This document shows positions 31,455 through 42,044 of a stretch of 64,000 nucleotides of DNA, piece by piece. The stretch is from Mesaphorura yosii (Eukaryota; Arthropoda; Collembola; Poduromorpha; Tullbergiidae). Below the pieces are notes generated by a model. The model was given only the letters and a program-made list of their open reading frames with translations. It did not search any database and was not told where the DNA came from. Made by a program: the position numbers and the translations under genes. Within the stretch, counting starts at the first letter, position 1; each line of letters begins with the position of its first letter. The stretch spans positions 124,001-188,000 of the forward strand of contig WIXG01000061.1 of NCBI GenBank assembly GCA_009869945.1, read 5' to 3'.

Positions 31455-31478
31455 TTACAGCAATTATAAATTTTGGAG

Positions 31479-34400
31479 CTAAACGGTGCCTTTACTTCTA
31501 TTACGAGGCTTTACTTTTTTGCCTGTGCCAGTTTTCCGAGGAAGCGGAACCACATTATCATTTTGAGACTCACCAGTAGGGAATAGCGGCTGTGGTTGAT
31601 TGAGATCCTTCGAAGTACGACTTGTCGCATGGCCAAGATCTGGAGTTGCTTGAACTGGGTTCAATTGTTTAAGTTTCTTTTTCGTCTTCGCAACCGGCAC
31701 GGAGTCATTTTGTATCCTGGGGATAGCCGAAGGAACCATCTGGCTTTCGTCGGATTTTCCCTTTTGGTTGGTCACTACTTTGGGTTTCTTCTGCCGAGAT
31801 TTTACTGGTAAAGGAGGCGCCACGTGTCCATTTTGCAACTCAACTGGCGGAATAGTATACACAGGATAGCTTAAACTGGCACCACCGCCAGTATTATTTC
31901 GTGATGGATGCTCGAGCCGTGGATTTGTTTTGTAAGATTTGGACAGGTTGATGTTGATGTTGTTGACATGATCATTGTTGCGATCAAAATTAAAGCCCTG
32001 CCGCTGTTGGTCTTGTATGTCGTATACGTAGTACGACTCACTAGGTCTCCGAATTCCATTCGAGGCGGTGATGACGGTGGCAGGATCCACCATTTGTTCC
32101 TGATAAGCCTGATATTGGAAATTCTTCTGCGATTGCGGTGGCTGCGACTGCCCCATTTTCGTGCTGACATTGGGTGTCATTGGGCGCATTATGAATTTGC
32201 TCTGTCCCTGAGATCTGCCAGATACCTGGGGGTTGTCGTTTGCGTCCGCGTTTCTGTTCACTTTATAATTCGGGAGCACAATTACATGTTTGCATTCTCT
32301 TCGGATGAGATATTTCTGTGATAGTAACTCGTCCCCGACTAAGGCACTTGGATCCACAGACTTCACCCACGTTTCAGGCATCTCAATTTGTGGCTCCAAT
32401 TCCTCATATTCCTCCTTCACAAAATCGAATGCCATTTCAGCAATGGCAAGTAAATCAATTTATGACCAATTCACCAATTCGCTGATGGTCTTACCTGATC
32501 ATCGTCGTAATTAATTTCGCCGGTATGGCGATCACTTTCTCTCTCAACTCCTTTCAGCATTCGAACAATGCTCTCCAGCAGAGCTTCATCAACTCCTTCT
32601 ACACCCTGCTTGCCAATAGTAATTCAATTCAATAACCGAAATATCCGAGATTAATTTGAATTTAATTTAATTTGGCATTTACTTGAGCAATAATATCTTT
32701 AAGCTCGGCTGGCACGTTGAGCTCCATTGCAAACGGAAAAGTTAACTGGTTTCGGATGAGATTATACAAAGTGCTGACGACGTAAGGCATAACCTGAAAA
32801 GCAGTGAGTGCATTTCTAGTTTCGATTTCTACAAAGCATTAATTATTGGCCATGCTTACATCTAAGGTCGGTTTAACTCTCAGCATCTTCAAGGTGCATT
32901 GAATCAGCTCTCTTCCAACTTCAGCCGAAGGTTCATGAGCTTCTTCGTGAAGGCACAGGTTCATAATCAGTGCCCACCCAAATTCCATCAAATACGGGTC
33001 GTAATTGAATGGAATCACGCCCGCATTCGTATTCGTGAGTCGAGAGTCGGATTGAATTCGCGGAAGTCGTTCCGTGATTTGAATTTTCATCACTTCGGGA
33101 TACATGTAATTTGTTAGCCATTGAATCACCCCATTCTCAATCATGCGAAGACGCATCCTTTTCCTAGGAACAGAAATTCTGTATGCTTGTACTAGCAATT
33201 CATTTGTTATAGACAAAAGACGGTAAATTACCTCAAACTAAGTTTTTGAAACGCTGCTATGATCATTTGACAGTTGAACTTTTCGATTTGCGGGTCGAAA
33301 GTTTTGAGAGCAAGCGTCAGAGTGTCCACGACGAAGTCTGTGCTTGACAGGTATTTTCTACCCACTCGCATTGACGCGAAGCAGTTGATGAATCTGACCA
33401 GACACTGGAAATCAGACACAGATACGCATTCAGATTATGGCCACAATTTGCAGTCGCAGCCGCAGTTATTGTCGTATATAATTTGCAATTATTTCTACCT
33501 CTCGTAAATAGGTCGGCGCTTCTGAAGACATGCACGCGAATAATTTATTCCTGTACTCTGAACTCGCCTCGGACAAGCCAAGCAAGTCCCACGCGATAAA
33601 GGAATCCATTGCATAGTTTTTGCAGCTGGTTGGGCTTCTGGTGAGAAGCTGCAAGGCATAATTACGGCGGACTGTAATTTATAAGGCACGCCACCATCAC
33701 CAGCAGGCTTTGCTCTGCGTTTACCCATCTTAAAGCTTGCAGCAGGCAAAGCTTATTCGCGTTTCCGTGATTCGTATCCTGAGACCCCAAAATCTCCTTG
33801 ATCTTTGCGTAATCCAGCAAGTCAGGGCTCATGTCTGAGATACCAATGAAAAACAAGCTCACGTCGGAGTCAATGACACTGTCGAAAAATGAGTCAGTGG
33901 CCAAATTCTTAAAGAATTCTGTGTCGGGTACTCCCTGACAAATCAAAAATTCAACATTTAAGTTCGTCAGGAGTCATGAGGTTTTGCTTGCTTCATCATA
34001 AAGCTTGAACCTGCTGTGTGGAATCCGACGTAAATAATCCAGGGAAAATTTCGTAACAGTTCTGAATCACAGGCTCTAAAATGGCTGTGTTGCCAGCTGC
34101 TGACGACTCAAGTCCACAAATAAGTTCAAAGGCAACTTCTGCATTCAAAACCAAGAAAGCGAATTTAATTACCCGTAAATTGCATGTATACGCTTCAACT
34201 TACTGAGAAGTCTTCCGTAACTCTCTCTTGTTTCTCGCAGTAGTCTGCGGACTTTCCGGAATGTTTTAGTCAGCAGATGAAACTGCTTCTGATAGTGACC
34301 GGAAAGCAACATGCTTTCATCGCCGGCGACCGTTTTGACTTGATGCTGCTTTTGCTCCTTCAGTCTTGCTTTGAGTAGAACGGCTGAGTATTTATCTTTC

Positions 34401-35273
34401 ACGGCCATGTTTTCTCGGATCATATGAAAGTAGCGAAAAATTGTGGTTTCAAGTTGGTAACGAAGTTTGTCTGCCCATTCAGGCTGAAAGCAATCCATTG
34501 AAAATGTGATAATTTTCCATGAAATTCGACCAGATTTTCTAAGAAGCCTGGGCTTACTTCTATTAATTCCTTAAACTCGGGTCTCTGAAGAGCTCCTTGA
34601 ACATATGGCAAAGAAAACAAAGGAAGAGCCCTGATATCTTCCGAAAAATGGTTGGATTTGTCCTCGAAATACATCATCAGCTCGATCATTGCGGATTCGC
34701 ATTCTTTTGCGTAGCGACCATGTGTGAACGGGTAAACTGCGAAATGCACGTGAATGTAGACTTCCATCTTTTTCATGTCTTCGTTTGCAACTTTGATGTG
34801 CCGGAGAAAAGTGTTCCAAAGCTAAACGAGGAAAACTGTAATGAGTATATGCCCGATGTCAATGAAGTTATAGTCATTTTGAGGCGTGCCCTCATAAACC
34901 CTCTGAGGTCCCCTCTGTCGAAGCATTCCAGCATCTTCTGTCCATCGCTCTGCAGAAACGGAAATGTCGTCCCCTGCTCTGGGAAGGGCAATGACTTGCT
35001 TCGGCATTCATCCACGAATGTGGCTAAAGTTTTGTCCAGGCCGTTCTGCTCGAGATACTGGGGACAAACGATAACGATTTATTAGTCACAATCACTGAGT
35101 ACGAGGATGAGTACATCAATCAGAGATTCACGGGTAACGCTCATGAAGTTTACCTCGAACACAAGTTCGGAAACTTCGTCTTTGTCCGGTGAGATGACAA
35201 TTTCGGGTATCTGTTCCAGAGTCGCACTGAATCCACCGAATGTCTTGCCATTGTCTTCCAAATGGTGCAGCAT
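31479..35273 (-). CDS. ARMC9: LisH and armadillo protein ARMC9
   Basis: Orthologue of the Joubert-syndrome protein ARMC9, which acts at the ciliary base and along the axoneme. Exons in transcription order: 35273-35154, 35057-34890, 34821-34558, 34483-34204, 34138-34011, 33934-33725, 33648-33499, 33404-33232, 33163-32860, 32793-32683, 32605-32495 and 32414-31479; 984 residues. The LisH motif (about 33-60) reads VFEYLEQNGLDKTLATFVDE. Then come CFDRGDLRGF, an LW, VYIHVHFAVY and LPLFSLPYV, all positioned as in human ARMC9. The armadillo region (about 450-640) has LLQALRW, FINCFASM and MNLCLHEE. VGDELLSQKYL matches the human GEKLLTTEYL segment. The last exon adds about 290 low-complexity residues ending in a Lys/Arg-rich tail, longer than the human form. 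The second intron starts with GC. The acceptor of the last exon (TGTGAAG) is the least sure boundary. Confidence 0.92.
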
Positions 35274-36348
35274 GATGAGATGATATCATCAGCTCAAGTG
35301 GTATGAGTGGTATCACATCCACAATTTAGCAATTCTAGAAATTTTGAAGCAAGAGAAAGGCTCAGCTACTCTGTGAGTCGTGAGATACGTTGGTTAACTT
35401 GCCACGAGCATTTTAGCAGCCTTTTCCGTGAACTGAACGGAAGCACGAATTGCACTATGAATTGTTGCAAAAAAAAGCAGGTGGCCTATTCTGACTAGTG
35501 TTATGGTAGCAATCTTTCGAAGCTGAGTGCGACTTTGAGCGATGTGCATTTCTTTTTTGATGTGGTCGGTCTCGAATCTGACCTTTTACAATCCAGTTTC
35601 TAGTTCGCGTTATAGAACATTGCAGTCCGGTTCAGCATTCAGCGCTTGACCCACAACGTAAACAATTCACGCTTGCCGTTCCGTGCTGCGATACTATAAT
35701 GCACTTTCTTCGGGCTAAAGAAATCGAAGCTAATGCAGAGATTGCATGCACCCAAATCTCTATTCAATTTCCCATTACAATGTAAATCGCCTCTACCTTC
35801 TGCGCTGCCTGCATTCTGGCTCTGGATTTCATTTCATCACGCGGTGCAAATATGGGAAAGAGTTTGATTGTGGGAAAATGGGTCAGTCAGCTTCTATTAC
35901 AATTACATACTGTCCATTTATTCTGTTTTGGCTCATGTAAAGTAAATAAGAAATATGCAACACAACAGCATAACATAAAATTACGACATGTTTTTTTATT
36001 TTATTTTGTGACTTTGCATTGTACCGACACGCTAAATTGAAACAGTGCATGAAGTCAAGGAACTCTGACATGTAATCTAAAACGTGTACATAAATTATTA
36101 TTAGGCATGCGTGGCCTGAAAACAAGACGGGCAACAAGTTAGCAATAACAAGAAGTGAAAAAGAGGAAGAGTTGAAGAGTTTTAGCTAAAAATTGATTGA
36201 TGGATGACTGATTGCTGAAAATTCTGACTGAACACGAATAAAAAATTAACTATCGAACAAAGCTACTAAATTGGTAATTTTCTATCACATTTCGTTGACT
36301 GTTTGGCTGGCTGATCGCTGATACTGATTGTCGATGTTCTCGCAGTTA
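35274..36348. other. ARMC9 upstream region and LRR gene 3' region
   Basis: No supported exon. The part next to 35274 holds the ARMC9 leader and promoter. The part next to 36348 is the 3' untranslated region of the LRR gene, with minus-strand poly(A)-type A-rich sequence (TTTATTTTATT on the plus strand) near 35995-36005. Confidence 0.45.
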
Positions 36349-38140
36349 TTAGCGGTAGACTGGTGGAAGATCTGTGCTGTCCCACTCCAAGTCGGGTGGT
36401 GCGTCCTGTTGATTGTACGGCTTTGTGAGACCAGGTTTGGACAGCGGAGTGTATTTAGGAAGTCCACCATCTCCAATGAACCGGAACCTGTCGAAGTAGT
36501 CGGGCAAGACTCCGAGAGTCTTCATTGTGAGGAGGGAACAGAAAATGACCAGGATGACGCAGAATAGTAAAACCCCCAATGCAGCAGCCACGGTCACGGT
36601 GGGTGAGAAGCACATCATTTCCATGGGGTTTGCGTCAACAACCGTTATTTCTTCTAGAGCAGGCGGACCATAACAGCTAGACAGGCGGCACACATTCGAA
36701 AGTTAGACCGACTTGATAAGAATCATAATGTAAGGGAAAACGAGTGCTGTTTACCTGAAATCTCTCAGTTCAGTAGCCTCTTTCGGCTTATGCTTGTTGA
36801 ATACCGGAACCCATTGCAGGTTGCAGTCGCACATCCACGGATTGCGAACTAGGATCAACTCTTCGAGGGTTGTCCAATTGAGGAGGCCAAATTCAATGTA
36901 GGTCAAACTGTTATCGGCAAGCTTAACGAGCTTAGGATTTGAATCCTCACAGTTTTCCATGTCTGGGTCTCCCTGTTACAAGTTCTCGTCAGTTAAAGCC
37001 AGCACATGAATTTTATCAGGAAATGAAAACATATTAGTATAATCGTATGAACTTACTCGAAAAGCCAATACATCAATGTGCGTCAGCCGGGCATTTTTTT
37101 CACAGGATAAATCGTTCAGGTTGGGTAGTCCCGAAAATGCCTTGCATCAAGAAACAATCTAATTAATTCGCCTGTCAAATGAACGATCACATTGAGAAAT
37201 AACATCGGGAACTTACATATTTTTCAATGAGAGTGAGATCTCGAAGTCCGTTCAAGCTAAGGGTCTTCAAATTCTTAAATCCGTGAAACCCGTTCGGAGG
37301 AAGTGTAGTGAAGAAGTTTCCGGACAGATCCAATTCCTCGAGATTGGGGAAGAATGCGAACGCGTCCTCCGGGATGAATCGAATCAAGTTTCTCCTCAAC
37401 ACTAGTTTCGTGAGGTTGATTGTTCGGTTGAACATGGTAGTTGGGAAGTCGTTCAGGCTATTGTTGCTCAGGTCGACTTCCTTCAGCCACTCCAAGTTCT
37501 CCAGCTTGAATTCGTACGGGTAGAAGTCCACGCCAATGCCAAGCAGATTTGACGCCAAGTTGAGTCTTGTAAGAAGTAGCAGTTGATTCAGCGCGTGTGC
37601 CTCGATGAATGCCAGGTTGTTGAAGCTCAAGTTGATTTCTTCAAGCTTTGGGCATTTTACAAATGCGTCTTCTGTCAGGTTTGCGATCGAGTTGAAGCTC
37701 AAGTCAATTTTGGTCAGTCTGCTGAAATCCAAATTGCGGACGGACTGGAGTCGATTGTGGGAGACGTCCAGCTCGTGAACACCGGTGACATCTCCAAAAG
37801 TGTCTTCATCCAAGTACGTGAAGTAGTTTTTCGTGAAATACAGCCTCCGAATATGGAGCGACACGTTGAGACGGGCGGGTGTCGGCGTTGTGTCCATCCC
37901 AAGGCTCTGACCTGCACAGTCAGCATTTGAGATCGTGCTTGGAGTAAACGTGCACGAGCACCCCAATTTTCTGTCGATGTTTGATTCGTCTTCTTGATGG
38001 TCGGGATCGCAGATTACTGCAGTGTGATTTGCTCGGATGTCTTCATCCAGCCAGCTCGGCCAACTCCAATCAGTTTCGGAATTCACTAAACACCACTGTG
38101 TAAGCGAACATAACACGGCGATAATGACAAGTTTCCTCAT
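36349..38140 (-). CDS. Leucine-rich-repeat single-pass membrane protein
   Basis: Exons in transcription order: 38140-37217, 37140-37057, 36972-36755 and 36676-36349; 517 residues. A signal peptide (MRKLVIIAVLCSLTQWCLVN) is followed by a Cys-containing N-cap, about eight to ten LRRs (residues about 90-370; e.g. LTKIDLSFNSIANL, LEELDLSGNFFTTLP), and a C-cap with the NPWMCDCNLQW signature. One transmembrane helix (about 435-458, VTVAAALGVLLFCVILVIFC) precedes a tail of about 60 residues ending in DLPPVYR. This is the layout of trophoblast-glycoprotein and similar cell-surface receptors; the ligand is unknown. The frame is open 42 codons upstream of the chosen ATG, but the chosen start places the signal peptide at the N terminus. 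I could not name the orthologue. Confidence 0.85.
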
Positions 38141-39922
38141 TTTGTCTGATTTTCTTTGTCTTAAATCCGAAAGGGCGGTGGCGACACCATTAACAAGAAG
38201 CGTACTCCAGATGAAATGTGTAATGAAGAACTGAAATGAGCGTAAAACTGTCGTAATACGCAGCAAGCATGAAGCAGAGACTCAAGCACGGGCGTCGTAT
38301 CGCGGAATGATTCATTTTTCCAGATAAAAGATGAAGTATGGCGAATGCGTTCGTGGCAGGTCGTCAAGTCATTTACATTTGTATGGGCAAATCCTAAATC
38401 TGTTCTATTCTGTTTTTGTTTCCTATCTTATCAGCCGCAGCTCAGCAGAGTAAATTCACCATGGCCGAGCCCACAAATATAGTACACTTACAACTGTGTA
38501 ATTAGCTGCCTGCCGCGTAGTTAGCTTAGTAAACGTGTCGTTTCCGTTTTCACTTCGTTAGTATTCCATTCCATTAACAATGACGAATGTTAATTGTTTA
38601 TGCATGAGGCACGAGGCTGGCTGACAACTGGCACAGATGTGGAATGACTGACAAAGGAGACCAGACCAACTAAAACACACGGCCGGACGCCGACGGAAAA
38701 CAAAAAATCGCACATTCGCAAGTCGAAGCATACGTTCATAACTCAACGTTTTGTGACTCTGTCCAGGCAAGGAAACGACGGAAGTTCCAGTTTCGGACAA
38801 GATTGCACAAGTTTTGGCTTAATTGCTTCGTGTAACGGAAAGTTGCGATGATTGTGGCGGGATGAGACACTTTGCACTTGTTCCCTCGCGTATTTGCAAA
38901 CTCAAACTGGTTTATAGTCGGTTGCAAAAGAAAACTGCGAATGCGAAAACACGATACGTAACGTAACCTCGTTGTTCGTTGGGGTCTTAACGACCGACCC
39001 CGTAATAATAAAAAGGTTGATGCTTGAGCACAACTGCACAGCGACTCAGCAACGCATAAACACTGCAAAATGTGCCCTGTGAAAAGGTGCTCGAGGAAGA
39101 CGAGCAGAACAAGTCAAGTATTTAGGTTGCGTAATGGTAAAGTAAATGATCTTGATGAATGCGTACACACAGACAGACGACTTGCGACTGTTCTGTTCTG
39201 TGACTGTAACTGTGATACTCTAAATTGTAATTAGCGTCATTTCTATGCATTCGGCGTTCGTTCACGGTCGAGCCTTTCTTTGCCTCCCATTTTCCACTGA
39301 AGACTCGTTTTCTTTGAAACTCAATATCCAAAACACAATGAACTTGAATCCTTCAGTTTTTCATCACTTAAGGCTAATGCAAAATGTAAACATAATTTTT
39401 AGCACATGTACGCTAATCATTGCAATCTCGAAGCGTATTCATTACTCATGCGGTTGTTTCAGGCGCCTGTTGCCTGCAGAAAGCGGAATACTGGACTTGT
39501 TCAGCTTTTTTGGTACTGCTCGGCAGGAGGCAAGAATGCCTTCTTGACTGCGTTGTTTGTTCCATTCCAATTCCAAGGTTGACGACGGTAATAAAAGTGG
39601 GTGCTCTTGGTGCTGTAACATTTGGCGTCGTATTTATTATCGTCGGCTTGCCGTTCGTTGGGGCAGTCGACAGGAAATGGAGATAAGCTTAATGTAGCAT
39701 TTCGTAATGCTCAGGTGACATGTCATCTCGTCTGCGAATTCATGGGCACCTACTCTTCGCTCTTCGTACATTGCGTGAACACACTCTCGCAATTTTCGAC
39801 TGTGTTAATTGATTTCTCTTGAAAAACCCACTCACTCTACAAGAGACAGCCAGGACTCAGCAGCATTGTCCGAAGGATCGCTTCCGGTCCCGAAACTCTC
39901 ACAAATGTGCAAAAAAGATTAA
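38141..39922. other. LRR gene upstream region; no supported gene
   Basis: About 1.8 kb between the LRR gene and tRNA-Lys. Open frames here (for example 38736-39068 minus and 39245-39547 plus) overlap one another and have no recognisable domain. The first part must hold the LRR-gene promoter. Nothing else supported. Confidence 0.4.
39911..39916 (-). terminator. Pol III terminator of tRNA-Lys
   Basis: Six T residues on the minus strand, seven bases after the tRNA 3' end; the usual RNA polymerase III stop signal. Confidence 0.8.
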
Positions 39923-39995
39923 CGCCCGAACGGGGACTCGAACCCCGGACCGTTAGGTTAAAAGCCTAACGCTCTACCGACTGAGCTATCCGGGC
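39923..39995 (-). tRNA. tRNA-Lys (anticodon UUU)
   Basis: Full cloverleaf on the minus strand, 73 bases. The acceptor stem GCCCGGA pairs with TTCGGGC with a G-U pair. The D arm is GCTC/GAGC, the anticodon stem TTAGG/CCTAA has loop CTTTTAA (anticodon TTT), and the T arm is CGGGG/CCCCG with loop TTCGAGT. The discriminator base is G and there is no intron or encoded CCA. Internal A box (TAGCTCAGTCGG) and B box (GGTTCGAGTCC) are intact, and a T6 terminator follows, so the gene looks functional. Confidence 0.98.
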
Positions 39996-40717
39996 CCAAT
40001 GTATTCGAACACTGGATTATTCCTGCTCTTGTATGTAGCACGATTCGCACGTGTGAGAGATGCACCTTTTTGCGACAGAAGACGCTGGACCATCATATCA
40101 CCCGAAGACACGCAGTCCAGCAGTCCATGAATCGTGGGGTTGATTCTTTCCATTCGCACCTTAATACAGATTGCTAATTGAGTTCAAGTGCACTGCTCTG
40201 AGGTTAATGAGACTGATGAATGTGCTTGCGGTTGTGGTGTAGTAGAATGTGTTGATGGCATAATGAATTATTACGTAAATGAGATTTGCGGATTTGTCTC
40301 ACGTGGTCTGCAATTGAGATTAAAATTGACAAGTGCCCCTCACATTCGAACCGTAGTGGTAGCCGACAGTTAAATCCATATAGCAGGAGCGCAATCGATG
40401 AGTCTCCATCAAAGTTGAAAATGTGCCATTTTCGATGAATTAATGCGTAAAAATTAATCATAAACTCACCTCTTGCGTCGTCCATCATCTGACCTCCATT
40501 CTAAATCTCAATTTTAAGTTAGTTGTGCATGAAAGATATTACTATCTAAATTGGAATTTCCAACCTCGTGTTGAATGATTCGATTGCGATTACGGAAACA
40601 CGACCTCCAAGAAAGTTAGAAACGACGATTTCAGGTTTAATTTGTATAAAGCATATTTACATGGTTAGATAATTAGCAAATGCTTAAGAATATCAATAAA
40701 GTTAATGCAACGTGAAA
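39996..40717. other. Intergenic, tRNA-Lys to prefoldin 2
   Basis: About 700 bp without a supported gene. Open frames at 40188-40373 and 40204-40488 lie on opposite strands of the same stretch and have no recognisable features. The end nearest 40717 is the 3' untranslated region of prefoldin 2. Confidence 0.4.
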
Positions 40718-41254
40718 TTATGATGCGGCTTGTCCTTCTGGAGGCTGTCTTTCTAGCACCTCCTTCCCCTTGGCGAGTAGTTTTTGGTGCAAGTTTTCTA
40801 TCAGTTCCTTTATCTGAAGTTGAAGCAAATATGAATCCTCATATCAGTTAATCGATCAGTAATTTTACTAATTTTGAAGCGAGTATGCATTATAAACAAC
40901 TCACCTGCTCTGAATTCTTCTCCAGGCTCGGCAGTACAGTTTCGACGGTGCTTTCAGTCAGAATTCCACCAATTAGCCGGAAACACTTTCTGTCGGGGTT
41001 GACCTTCTTCAAATTTTCGATCACAAGCCTGAATACAATGACGGACAGAACGATAATTATTTGATATGTGCGTCAAATAGATTTCAAAGCGAAATGCTTT
41101 CATACCTGTGTTCACTTAAGTCATTTTCTAGTTCGTAGATCTTGGTAGCAATTTGACGTTGTTCTAAACGGAGGGCATTGTAGGCCGCAACTGTTTGCTC
41201 GGGAGTTTTCTTCTCTTTATCGGACGTCGCTGATGCTCCGCTCGTGCCTGCCAT
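40718..41254 (-). CDS. Pfdn2: Prefoldin subunit 2
   Basis: Beta-type subunit of the hexameric cytosolic chaperone prefoldin, which hands unfolded actin and tubulin to the TRiC/CCT chaperonin. Coding exons in transcription order: 41254-41106, 41028-40905 and 40813-40718; 122 residues. Two coiled-coil arms (YNALRLEQRQIATKIYELEN and the C-terminal IKELIENLHQKLLAKGKE) flank the beta-hairpin region with KKVNPDRKCFRLIGGILTE, matching the PFDN2 family closely. A non-coding first exon probably ends near 41353 with donor GTAAGT, joined to an acceptor (TTTCAG) about 8 bases before the ATG. The tail is shorter than in vertebrates. An ATG eight codons upstream lies in the likely intron and was not used. 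Confidence 0.94.
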
Positions 41255-41500
41255 TTTGTTCTCTGAAATAAACGACAAAACAAAAGGTCGATTATGAATT
41301 AATGTGCCACTATCAAGAAAAAGTAAAGTTAAGCTTCTAAAAACTTACGACTTGGCGCAAAATTAAGCTGTTGATGAAACGATGTAATATAGATTTGTAT
41401 GCGGATTGTTCCAGTTAAAGCTTCAAGTTACAAGGACCTGATAGACAATCCACAATCAGTGAATCAGTAAGATGTTAACCGAAAATTAATTTATTATCGT

Positions 41501-42044
41501 TTACTGCCTTTTCTTGCCTTTTATGACAAATTCGAAATTCACATGCTCGCTGCTCACAGCCTCCACCAAATTCGCGCACATCTCAAAGAATTGCATCTCT
41601 ACCGTGTTGGTTAGATGGCAGATCCTCTCTTCTTGGTCTTTGTCGGGTCAGTCCCTGTCGACAGTCAGCTGGGGTGTGGGCATTTTTCCCCTCGACCTCC
41701 GTCTGAAAGAGTAAAACGCAGCTACAAGATGAACTATTCGTCGCTTCGCGATCTAATATTAGATAAGATTCCCAGCGGCATTCTTTACTTTTTCCGTTGT
41801 TTATGTGTGAAATTGACCTCTTTGATGGTTGTTTTGCGTGTAATCTGATTTGTTTACTCCATTAGATTTTCAACTCAATCTCATAACTTCCACTTTCCAG
41901 TACGTTTAGTGTATCTCCTTTGAAACTGAATTAAACCTCTTCCAAAGTGTCACATTCATATTCCACGACACCGCCAGCGACGGCTGAAGTGTTTGATGCG
42001 GATTTAATATTGATGTTATTATGATCTCAGTTGATGTCGTTCAT
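41501..42044 (-). other. Possible three-exon gene or pseudogene with two in-frame UGA codons
   Basis: Candidate exons in transcription order: 42044-41937, 41844-41789 and 41702-41501. Acceptors are TCTGCTCAG, AAATCAG and TCTTTCAG; donors are GTTTAA (weak) and GTAAAG. Phases agree, introns would be 92 and 86 bp, and the chain gives 122 codons from ATG to TAA. The frame contains two TGA codons, at codon 6 and near codon 72, and no other stop. The C-terminal part (TVEMQFFEMCANLVEAV...) looks protein-like, and a Lys/Arg cluster (KQRKKRRSRGK) spans the second junction. I recognise no family. It may be a decayed gene, a chance assembly of open segments, or a case of UGA recoding. Confidence 0.22.

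Noticed and set aside
33649..33669. Alternative acceptor TTACAG for ARMC9 exon 7
   Set aside because: It would put the exon in the wrong frame. The acceptor TTGCAG just downstream gives LLQALRW/LLTRSP, matching human ARMC9.
38736..39068. Minus-strand 110-codon frame upstream of the LRR gene
   Set aside because: Overlaps other frames on both strands and has no recognisable features; probably promoter-region sequence.
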